From positions 1 to 64,000 of the forward strand of contig CAWCBG010000014.1 of assembly GCA_963793845.1 (NCBI GenBank): a DNA stretch of 64,000 nt, given 5' to 3'. Source of the stretch: CAWCBG01 sp963793845 (GTDB lineage Bacteria; Acidobacteriota; Terriglobia; Terriglobales; Acidobacteriaceae). A program made the translations under genes and the position numbers. The notes beneath the pieces are model-generated. The model was given only the letters and a program-made list of their open reading frames with translations, searched no databases and was not told the DNA's origin. Shown here in pieces: positions 33,614 to 41,133 of this stretch. Numbering within the stretch: the stretch's first letter is position 1; each line of letters opens with the position of its first letter.

Positions 33614-36058
33614 CTACTGCTCGCGGAGCACGTTGGCCGGATCGATGTGCAGCGCGCGTCTCACCGGACCTGCGACGGAGAGGACTCCGGTGAGCAGCAC
33701 CGTGAAGGCAACGGCAGCGAGCACCATTGGATCCTGCGCGGTGGCCTGGTAGACGATCGCCGAAAGCACGCGGCTGGCTGCGATACCGAGCAGTACGCCG
33801 ACGATAGAACCGCCGGCCAGCAGGATGAGCATGCGTCCGAGCGCCGCCGAGAGGACCTGCTTCGCCTGCGCCCCAAGCGCCACGCGGATGCTCAGTTCCC
33901 GCAGCCGTTTGCTGACGGTGTAGGACGCCAGGCCGAAGGTACCGGTGATCGAGAGCAGCAGTCCGAACGCGCCGAACAGGCCGAGAGCGACGGTCGCCAC
34001 CTGGGCCACAAAGAAAGTCAGTCCAAGCTGGTTCTTCCAGGCGCTCGATTCGCGGACAGGAACGGCGGGGTCGAGATCATGGATGACATTGCGGATGGTA
34101 GCCCCCATTTCATTTGTCGCGACGATGGAAGAGTCTGGCCGCATGCGCACCAGGAAGGACGTATGCGCAGTTGGTTCCTGCGAGATCGGGAAGAACACCG
34201 CCGCTTTCTGATCTTCGGTAAGCGAAAAGTATTTTCCATCCGCCACCACGCCCACAATCTGGATGGGCTGTCCTAAGCTGTTCTTGAAATACCGTCCGAC
34301 AACGTCTTGCGAGTGGAAGAGTCGCCGGGCGAACTCCCGGTTCACCAAGGCAACGGGCGGGGTCTTGGTGGTATCGGCAAAGCTCACATCCCGTCCCGAG
34401 AGCAGTGGTGTTCCAGCCGCGGCAAAATATCCGGGAGAGACATGGTAGGCGTAAGCCCCAAATGCTCGGTTTGAGGGCCTGAAATCGCTAGCTCGTTGAG
34501 AGAAGATATCGGGAGTGGACGTATCCATAGAGAGGGGCGTGGTATTCCCGTAGGCCGCTGCCTCGACGTCCGGGAGCTGCGAGACCCTTTCCAGCAGCTG
34601 GCGCTGGAAGTGGTCGGCACTCTCGTCCGAATAGCCAGCCTGGCTGAGCTCAAACTTAGTCAGCACCGCATGCTTTGGATTGATACCCATGTTCATGGTC
34701 AGGGCTTTGCCCAGACCGCGCAACGAGACAAAGGCAGCCGTGACAGTGACGCAGCAGAGCGCGATCTGTGCTGCCAGCAAAACATCGCGAAGCGCCCACC
34801 GCCTTCCTGCAGAAGATTGAACCCCGCCACTCTTGATTGCGTCATTCGGGTCAGTCTTGAAGATCTGCCGGAGCGGCATCACGCCGAATGCTATGCCGGC
34901 GAGCGCCGAAATGAGGAGCGCGGCCAGGATCAGCGATGGCTGCGGCATTACGATATGGAACCCCAGCGGGTATTCGGTGGGTGGGTGCCAATTAGCCAGA
35001 CCGGAGAGGGCTGTCCAAGCCAAACCGCAGGCGAGCGCGCCCCCGAAGATCGAGATCACAACGGCCTCGGTAAGGATCTGGCGTACGATGCGCCAGCGGC
35101 TCGACCCGATAGCCATGCGGATGGCAATCTCCCGGGTGCGATCGGCCGTGCGCGCCGCAAACAGGCCGCCGAGGTTGGCACAGGCGGCGAGCAGCACAAT
35201 ACCGGCGAGTAGCAGCATTCCAGCCAAGAAAGAGCGCGCCGGTTTGCCGAAGAAGTCGCCCATCAGGCCGGGACGGGTCAGCGTCAAAGATAGCTTTTCA
35301 TCCTCCTTTGGATACTGCTTGGCAATGCGCGCGGCTATCGTGTTCAAGTCGGCTTGTACCTGGGGCATGGTGACCCCGTCTTTGATTCGCACGATCGAGT
35401 AGACCTGCGGATAGCTTCGCGACTCCAGCCAGTTGATTCCGTCCAGCGAAGCTTCGTTCGCCATCGGAACGAAAATGTCACCGAACCCCGCTTTCTCGGT
35501 CCCGTAGAAGCCTTCCGGAGTCACGCCGACGATCGTGTAGGGAATCTTGTTCAGGCGGATGGTCTTTCCCACGATGTTGGGATCGGCACCAAAATCGCTC
35601 TTCCATGCAGGCCATGACAGCACCGCGGATTGTGAAGATCCAGGATGATCGTCATCGGCGCGCTGCAGCAGACGTCCGAGGGCCGGCTTGATACCGACGA
35701 CCTCGAAGTATTGCCCGCTTACTTCGTAGCCCCAGACAGGACGGGTGACGCCGTTGGCTTCCAGCCCAAAATTTGTGATGTCAACCGCGGCCACCGCGGA
35801 AAACACCGAGTTTCCATCCCTGACATCGCGTACTTCCGGATAGGAAAAAATCGGATAGTCCTGATCAGTGTGCGCCAGCGTCATCACCTGCTCGGGATGT
35901 GGCACATCAATGGGCCGCAGCACTGCCTGGAGCACACCGAAGACGATGACATTGGCCGCGATCCCCAGCGCCAGGGTGAAAACCGCAGTGGCGGCGAAGC
36001 CGGGAGAACGGCGCATCTGGCGTACGGCGAATCGGAGGTCCTGCAGCAGGCTGGTCAT
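33614..36058 (-). CDS. MacB/FtsX-type permease (acidobacterial orphan permease, ADOP)
   Basis: This 814-residue inner-membrane protein has the ADOP layout. An N-terminal MacB_PCD/FtsX unit starts MTSLLQDLRFAVRQMRRSPGFAATA with a first helix and a large periplasmic domain. Three helices follow (near residues 280-420), then a second periplasmic domain and three final helices ending VLREQ. The duplication of the FtsX core is typical of this orphan family, in which no ATPase gene is adjacent; none is seen here. ATG 36058 is used because the conserved MTSLLQDL start lies there; the frame is open 25 codons further. Substrate unknown; efflux or lipoprotein-related transport is a guess. Confidence 0.9.
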   Translation of the reverse strand: MTSLLQDLRFAVRQMRRSPGFAATAVFTLALGIAANVIVFGVLQAVLRPIDVPHPEQVMTLAHTDQDYPIFSYPEVRDVRDGNSVFSAVAAVDITNFGLEANGVTRPVWGYEVSGQYFEVVGIKPALGRLLQRADDDHPGSSQSAVLSWPAWKSDFGADPNIVGKTIRLNKIPYTIVGVTPEGFYGTEKAGFGDIFVPMANEASLDGINWLESRSYPQVYSIVRIKDGVTMPQVQADLNTIAARIAKQYPKEDEKLSLTLTRPGLMGDFFGKPARSFLAGMLLLAGIVLLAACANLGGLFAARTADRTREIAIRMAIGSSRWRIVRQILTEAVVISIFGGALACGLAWTALSGLANWHPPTEYPLGFHIVMPQPSLILAALLISALAGIAFGVMPLRQIFKTDPNDAIKSGGVQSSAGRRWALRDVLLAAQIALCCVTVTAAFVSLRGLGKALTMNMGINPKHAVLTKFELSQAGYSDESADHFQRQLLERVSQLPDVEAAAYGNTTPLSMDTSTPDIFSQRASDFRPSNRAFGAYAYHVSPGYFAAAGTPLLSGRDVSFADTTKTPPVALVNREFARRLFHSQDVVGRYFKNSLGQPIQIVGVVADGKYFSLTEDQKAAVFFPISQEPTAHTSFLVRMRPDSSIVATNEMGATIRNVIHDLDPAVPVRESSAWKNQLGLTFFVAQVATVALGLFGAFGLLLSITGTFGLASYTVSKRLRELSIRVALGAQAKQVLSAALGRMLILLAGGSIVGVLLGIAASRVLSAIVYQATAQDPMVLAAVAFTVLLTGVLSVAGPVRRALHIDPANVLREQ

Positions 36059-36477
36059 GATCGGCTTTCCGGTGATGAGTAGCTTACTTGGGGGACGAAG
36101 CGCAATTCGAGAGCCAAAGTGCGACGAGCGCAACTTTATGACAACGAAGCGGCTTGCGGTATCTGGCAGTTTTGCGAAGACGCCGCTATCGGTTCGGATT
36201 CACCTGAGACCGTCCACAAATGAACAGGGAGTGCGGAGATAGCGGCTTCCGCCAGTTTCGCCACCGAGGAGGCCTTTGGAGGGCCGCTTACCAGTTAGTA
36301 TATTCGCCATTTATTCGCACTTCTATCACTCAAGTTGCTGATACTACGTATCCAAACAATCTATCCCAAATTCATCATCTTTCAACAACATAGGAGTATC
36401 TAACACTTATCATACCGGTGTCGTTAGCGACATCCATTTATACGAAATTCGGTCATAGAGTAAGGAAAGGGTTCGCA
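36059..36477. other. Gap with inverted repeat and AT-rich island
   Basis: This 419-base divergent gap has an inverted repeat with 9-base arms, GCCGCTATC at 36182-36190 and GATAGCGGC at 36238-36246. From about 36295 to 36470 the sequence is markedly AT-richer than all its neighbours. It should hold the promoters for the ADOP permease and the HAD gene, but no consensus boxes are certain. Confidence 0.5.
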
Positions 36478-37344
36478 ATGATAGACAAGACAATAATTCG
36501 AGACAAAGGTTCTCCCAAGAAGCGCTACATCCTGGCCAGTGACTTCGACCAGACGCTGAGCTTCAACGACTCAGGCTTTGTGCTGGCCGACCTGATCGGC
36601 ATTCCGGAAGCCGAGTTCGCGCGCAAAGCCGAAGGCATGGCCAAATTGAATCTGGTCCAGCAAGGCGGGGAACTGGCTTACCTCCTACTGCACGACCCCG
36701 AGTTCCGCAAGGTTCGCCGCGAGCACCTGGTGGAGGCTGGGAAGCTGGTGCGGCTGAAGCCCAATATCGATTCGCTGTACAACTTCCTGTCCAACGATGT
36801 GGAAGGGTTTCACTTTGACTTTTACGTGGTATCTGCGGGACCGGTCGAGATCATCCGCTCGGCGCTGGAAGGCATTATTCCGCGCGATCACATTTTTGGC
36901 ACGGAGTTCGACTTTGACCCTGCCACGGGCGAGATTGAGCGCATCACCAAGGTCACGGCCGGCTACGGCAAGGTCGAGGTGATCGATGCGCTGACCGAGC
37001 AGTTGCAGACGGGGCCGGACCGCATCGTGTACGTTGGCGACGGCAGCTCGGATATTCATGTCATGCTGCACATCAATCGCCGCGACGGCTTTACCATCGC
37101 CGTGTCGGAGAACAAGTATCTGGCGCCGATCGCCAAGCGCTCGGTGATCAGCGACAATGCACTGGCTATTCTGGTGCCGATTCTCGAGGAAGTCGTGGGC
37201 TGGGATACGGTGCGCATTCGCGAGCTGTTCGAGGCCAAAGGCTTCCTGATTCAGCAATGGGACAAGGTGCAGACCGACATGCTCACCATTATCCCGAGCA
37301 CCGCGGCTCCGGCTGAAAAGGCAGTCGCTGTGGCGGGTATCTAG
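36478..37344 (+). CDS. HAD-superfamily phosphatase (SerB/MtnX-like)
   Basis: The 288-residue hydrolase has HAD motif I DFDQTLS near residue 22, motif II in VVSAGP near residue 118, and motif III/IV with VGDGSSDIHVM near residue 188. This set resembles phosphoserine phosphatase and MtnX-type enzymes that dephosphorylate small metabolites. It has an unusual extra C-terminal segment of about 60 residues (FEAKGFLIQQWDKVQ onward). The ATG at 36478 has AAGGAAAGG upstream. The leader is AT-rich. Its substrate is not evident from neighbours. Confidence 0.85.
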   Translation: MIDKTIIRDKGSPKKRYILASDFDQTLSFNDSGFVLADLIGIPEAEFARKAEGMAKLNLVQQGGELAYLLLHDPEFRKVRREHLVEAGKLVRLKPNIDSLYNFLSNDVEGFHFDFYVVSAGPVEIIRSALEGIIPRDHIFGTEFDFDPATGEIERITKVTAGYGKVEVIDALTEQLQTGPDRIVYVGDGSSDIHVMLHINRRDGFTIAVSENKYLAPIAKRSVISDNALAILVPILEEVVGWDTVRIRELFEAKGFLIQQWDKVQTDMLTIIPSTAAPAEKAVAVAGI

Positions 37345-37376
37345 GTGAGTGTCTGGTGACGCAGAAATGGGTGGGT

Positions 37377-37490
37377 GCGGGCCTTCAGGCCCGCGCTAAC
37401 CCGCGCTAAGCTTAGTTACGGACTTCAGCCTGTGATACAGCTGAAGTCCGTAGTCGTTGATGTGCCTTACACGCGGCGCTGAAGCGCCGC
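37377..37490. repeat. Cluster of TGAA/TTCA-loop hairpins, family C
   Basis: Three hairpins follow the HAD gene: GCGGGCC-TTCA-GGCCCGC (37377-37394), CGGACTTCAGC paired with GCTGAAGTCCG (37419-37450), and GCGGCGC-TGAA-GCGCCGC (37473-37490). The outer two have perfect 7-bp stems with different sequences and the same 4-base loop on either strand. They may double as the terminator of the HAD gene. Confidence 0.75.
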
Positions 37491-37572
37491 TCTACCCGAT
37501 CGGTGCGGGCGCTAATTCTGAGTGCGCCGTGAAATCTGAGAGTATGTCTGTGACGTACTTTCATTAACCCCA

Positions 37573-38184
37573 ATGTTTGATCTTGATCTGACCCAGTCCG
37601 CTGCGCCCAGCAAAGTTACACGGCGAAGTTTTCTCACAATCTGTGGACTTGCGGGCGCCGCAGCGTTTTACTGGACCACACGAAAGAAGCAGGAAGTAGA
37701 AGCCATGACTACAAAAACCAATACGACTCCCGAAGAAGTAACCATTGTGGATTTCTCCGACGACGGCCAGAAGCTGGGCGTAGCCAAGGTCCCCAAGATC
37801 GTGAAGAGCGACGAGGAGTGGAAGCGCGAGCTTTCGCCCAATGCCTATGACATCGCCCGTCACGACGACACCGAGATGGCCTTTACCGGCGAGTATTGGA
37901 ACAATCACGACAAGGGCCTGTATCGCTGCGTGTGCTGTGGCACGGCGCTCTTCAGTTCCGATACGAAGTTCGATTCCGGCACTGGCTGGCCGAGCTTCTC
38001 GCAACCGGTTGCGCCCGAGAACGTAACCAACCTCGAAGACCGGACGCTGGGAATGACCCGCACCGCGGTATCGTGTCATCGCTGCGATGCGCATCTGGGA
38101 CACGTCTTTCCTGACGGTCCACGGCCGACCGGTCAGCGCTATTGCATGAACTCTGCGGCTCTGAAGTTCATCAAGCAGGGCTAA
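37573..38184 (+). CDS. msrB: Peptide-methionine (R)-S-oxide reductase with Tat-type signal
   Basis: This enzyme reduces methionine-R-sulfoxide in proteins. The 203-residue product starts with a twin-arginine signal, TRRSFLTICGLAGAAAFYW (residues 16-34). The MsrB domain has zinc pairs CVCCG near residue 117 and CHRCDAH near residue 163, the substrate motif GTGWPSF, and the catalytic cysteine in RYCMNSAALKF near residue 192. No clear signal-peptidase site follows the Tat helix, so it may stay membrane-anchored facing the periplasm. It lies between two groups of family C hairpins. Confidence 0.92.
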   Translation: MFDLDLTQSAAPSKVTRRSFLTICGLAGAAAFYWTTRKKQEVEAMTTKTNTTPEEVTIVDFSDDGQKLGVAKVPKIVKSDEEWKRELSPNAYDIARHDDTEMAFTGEYWNNHDKGLYRCVCCGTALFSSDTKFDSGTGWPSFSQPVAPENVTNLEDRTLGMTRTAVSCHRCDAHLGHVFPDGPRPTGQRYCMNSAALKFIKQG

Positions 38185-38221
38185 AGCGATTCCGCAATGG
38201 CTGTATCCGCTTTGAAAGGGC

Positions 38222-38344
38222 ACGCCTTCAGGCGTACCGAAAAGATAGCGGGAAAGCGAGCGGCTTCAGCCGCTGAGGGGGCGTACCTCAGGGCTTAAAG
38301 GCCGATTTGTTGGTAGCGCGGATCGGCGCGGCTGAAGCCGCGCC
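38222..38344. repeat. Three further TGAA/TTCA-loop hairpins, family C
   Basis: ACGCC-TTCA-GGCGT (38222-38235), AGCGGC-TTCA-GCCGCT (38259-38274) and GGCGCGGC-TGAA-GCCGCGCC (38325-38344). They lie between msrB and murJ. Stems differ in sequence and length (5, 6 and 8 bp), while the loop is constant. Confidence 0.75.
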
Positions 38345-38445
38345 CTTTCAAGACGGTTACAGCAACTCAGAAATTGCTCTGAACTACGTGGAAGTCTCTC
38401 GCGACAGACCGCGCGGCGGACATCTCCATGTAAAATCGCAACGGG

Positions 38446-40104
38446 ATGCCGCCTCCCTCCAGCGAAAACAACAACTCATCCAGCCTTAGCCTCGGGGCGC
38501 GGCTGCTGCGCAATCTGCGGCCATCGCATCAGCACAGCATTTTTTCGGCCACGCTGCTGCTGATGTCGGCGGTCCTGCTGTCGCGCATGGTCGGTTACCT
38601 GCGCGAGGTGTACATTGCGTGGGCCTTCGGCGCGGGGCCGCAGACGGACGCCTACGTTGGCGCGTTCAACCTGCCTGACTTTCTGAACTACATTCTCGCC
38701 GGCGGCACCGCCTCGATCACTTTCATTTCGATCTACACGCGCCACACCTCCAGGGGAAACGAGGAGGATGCGCAGAAGGTCTTCAACGCCACGATCACCG
38801 TGATGACGGCGATCGTGTGCTTCGGCACCATCCTGCTGGAGCTCTTCACGCCACAAATCGAGCGGCTGATCTTTCCGCACTTCTCGCTTGAGCAGCTCGA
38901 CCTTTGTGTTCATCTGACGCGCATCCTTCTGCCTGGCCAGATATTTTTCTACGCCGGCGGCATCATCTCGGCCGTTTTGCTCTCGAAGCGGATGTTCCTT
39001 TACCCCGCGTTCAGCCCGATGTTTTACAACGTCTTCATCATCCTGGGCGGACTGGTCGGCGCGCGCAGTTTCGGCATCTCGGCGCTGGCGTGGGGGGCTC
39101 TGATCGGATCGGTCATCGGGCCCTTCCTCATCAACGCGGTCGGGGCGGCGCAGGGCGGCCTGCGCTATGGCTTCAGCTTCGACTGGCGCAATCCCGGATT
39201 CCGCGAGTGGGTCCGGCTTTCCATTCCACTGATGCTAGGGGTGTCTCTGGTTTCGGCCGATGACTGGATTCTGCGCTACTTTGCATCGGGCGGCGCCGGC
39301 GATATCTCGCGGCTCAACTATGCCAAGCGCTTGTTTGCGGTGCCGATCTCGATCCTCGGACAGGCCACGGGACAGGCCTCGATGCCGTTTTTCGCGCGGC
39401 TGTGGGAAGAGGGCAAGCGCAAGCTGTTCGCCGACACCGTGAACCAGACGGTGTTTCGCATCTCGGCGGCATCGTTTCTTGCGACCGCGTGGATGGCTCC
39501 GGCGGCGCTGCCGCTGATCGATCTGGTGTATCGCCGCGGCCGTTTCGATTTTCACGACTCGCAGGAGACGGCGATCTATTTCTTCTGGTTCTCTTTGTCG
39601 CTGGCGCTGTGGGCGGCACAGGCGCAGTATGCCCGCGCCTTTTATGCTGCCGGCGATACGCTGACCCCGATGGTCGCCAGCACCATCATCGTGATTGCGT
39701 CGCTGCCGGTGTACAAGCAGCTCTTCCACATGTTCGACGTCACCGGACTGGCGATGGCCTCCGATATAGGCATTCTGTTTCACACCGTGGTGCTGGCATG
39801 GCTGCTGCATCGCAAGAAGATGGTGTTGCTCACCGATATCCCGTGGCCGGAGCTTGCGAAGGTACTGGTCACTTCTGTGGTCGCGGCAGTGGTGAGCTTC
39901 GCAGTGGCCCGGCGAGTGGTCGTGAGTGGAAGCCGCACCGCCGACCTGCTTTCCCTGACGTTGATCTCGGCGGCGTGGCTGGCCGCCGTAGCCCTGGGAT
40001 TGTGGCTGATGAAGTCATCTCTGCCGCGCGAGTTGCGGCGCAAGCGGAAGGCCGAACCCGTCGCTCTGGTTGCAGACGAAACTGCCCCGGGAATGGAGCC
40101 GTAG
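38446..40104 (+). CDS. murJ: Lipid II flippase MurJ
   Basis: This 552-residue MOP-superfamily membrane protein moves lipid II across the inner membrane for peptidoglycan synthesis. It has about 14 hydrophobic segments. The MurJ start region reads SAVLLSRMVGYLREVYIAWAF near residue 42, followed by AYVGAFNLPDFLNYILAGG. Later blocks YAKRLFAVPISILGQATGQ, MPFFARLW and YARAFYAAGDTLTPMV are typical of the family. It has conserved arginines in the central cavity region. It converges on the bactofilin gene, from which it is separated by a strong hairpin. It is essential in most bacteria that have walls. Confidence 0.93.
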   Translation: MPPPSSENNNSSSLSLGARLLRNLRPSHQHSIFSATLLLMSAVLLSRMVGYLREVYIAWAFGAGPQTDAYVGAFNLPDFLNYILAGGTASITFISIYTRHTSRGNEEDAQKVFNATITVMTAIVCFGTILLELFTPQIERLIFPHFSLEQLDLCVHLTRILLPGQIFFYAGGIISAVLLSKRMFLYPAFSPMFYNVFIILGGLVGARSFGISALAWGALIGSVIGPFLINAVGAAQGGLRYGFSFDWRNPGFREWVRLSIPLMLGVSLVSADDWILRYFASGGAGDISRLNYAKRLFAVPISILGQATGQASMPFFARLWEEGKRKLFADTVNQTVFRISAASFLATAWMAPAALPLIDLVYRRGRFDFHDSQETAIYFFWFSLSLALWAAQAQYARAFYAAGDTLTPMVASTIIVIASLPVYKQLFHMFDVTGLAMASDIGILFHTVVLAWLLHRKKMVLLTDIPWPELAKVLVTSVVAAVVSFAVARRVVVSGSRTADLLSLTLISAAWLAAVALGLWLMKSSLPRELRRKRKAEPVALVADETAPGMEP

Positions 40105-40158
40105 CTAATCGGTAGAGCGGCGCTTGAGGGGCTGCGGCGGTCCGGCTAGAAAACAAAT

Positions 40159-40195
40159 CCTCCGCAGTGGTCATTGCAGACGACCACCGCGGAGG
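40159..40195. terminator. Bidirectional hairpin between murJ and bactofilin genes
   Basis: CCTCCGC-a-GTGGTC pairs with GACCAC-c-GCGGAGG: two 14-base arms with one mismatch and a loop of about 9 bases. It sits between convergent genes and could end transcription from both sides. Confidence 0.65.
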
Positions 40196-40274
40196 GAAAA
40201 TACCATTACCGCCGCAACGCCAGCCTGAAGGCCGGCTCTACCGTTCCAGACAAACCCTAAGGACGCGTCAGACC

Positions 40275-40811
40275 TTACACACGTGCGGCGGAAGCACTGG
40301 TTTCTGTGCTCGCGGTCGCAGGGGCAGACGTTTCTTTCGCTTCGCCATTGGCCTTCTGGCCGGGCTTGCGGATGTCGATGCCACCCTTGAAGTACGCACC
40401 ATCTTCGATGCTGATGCGCTGGGCGACGACGTCACCGGTGAGCGAGCCTTCGCCGCGAATGTCGACACGGTCGCTGGCGGTCATGTTGCCGCGGACTTTG
40501 CCCAGCACCACGATCTCGCGGGCCGAGATATTGGCCGAGACCACGCCGTTGCGGCCGACGGTGACGCGATTGCCCGGTAGGTTGATCGAGCCCTCCACCC
40601 GGCCGTCAATATACAGCGACTCGGATCCCGTAACCTCACCTTTGATCACCAGCGATTTGCCCAGCGTTGCCTGCTCTTGCGTATTGATGGGAGCGGCGGC
40701 AGGACGGGGAGCGACCGGTGGCTCGATGGCCGGCGGTGTGTAGCTGCGCTGCGGCTCGGGAGTGGGACTGGGGGTCGGGGTCGTGCTCGGAGAATTGGTC
40801 GGTTTCCACAT
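40275..40811 (-). CDS. Bactofilin, polymer-forming cytoskeletal protein
   Basis: The 178-residue protein has a disordered Pro/Thr-rich N-terminus (about 45 residues) and a bactofilin beta-helix of about 100 residues with repeats such as LGKSLVIKGEVTGSESLYIDG and GNRVTVGRNGVVSANISARE. It ends in an Ala/Thr-rich tail. Bactofilins form nucleotide-independent filaments that organise cell-wall enzymes or shape. Its nearness to murJ is consistent with a cell-envelope role, although the two are convergent. It is divergent from rnr. Confidence 0.92.
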   Translation of the reverse strand: MWKPTNSPSTTPTPSPTPEPQRSYTPPAIEPPVAPRPAAAPINTQEQATLGKSLVIKGEVTGSESLYIDGRVEGSINLPGNRVTVGRNGVVSANISAREIVVLGKVRGNMTASDRVDIRGEGSLTGDVVAQRISIEDGAYFKGGIDIRKPGQKANGEAKETSAPATASTETSASAARV

Positions 40812-41133
40812 GGTTCAACAAATCCTTTCTGAAGTGAGAAAAGTGCCTGGAACTGCACTGGTTGGGCCGTACCGCAACTGCCTCAGCGATTCTTCAGAAA
40901 ATGCTGGTTTCGTGCGGCTCATCGGGTCGCACCGCTCAGGGTGCACCTGTGAACAGTGATTATTGTTACCATACCGCGAGTTGCTATCGGTGGGAATACC
41001 CGTATCGAGTTTTTTCATTCGCGCATAGCATGGATTAGGGCGAAATCACTAGAGGTGCACCAGAAGAAGCAACAGTGGGGACCCGTGGCCGCAGATTTCG
41101 CGGATCGCAAGGTTTAGCGCTCTTTACTTTGAC
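40812..41133. other. Divergent gap between bactofilin and rnr
   Basis: This 322-base region should hold both promoters. I see no convincing consensus boxes, hairpins or repeats in it. Confidence 0.5.
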
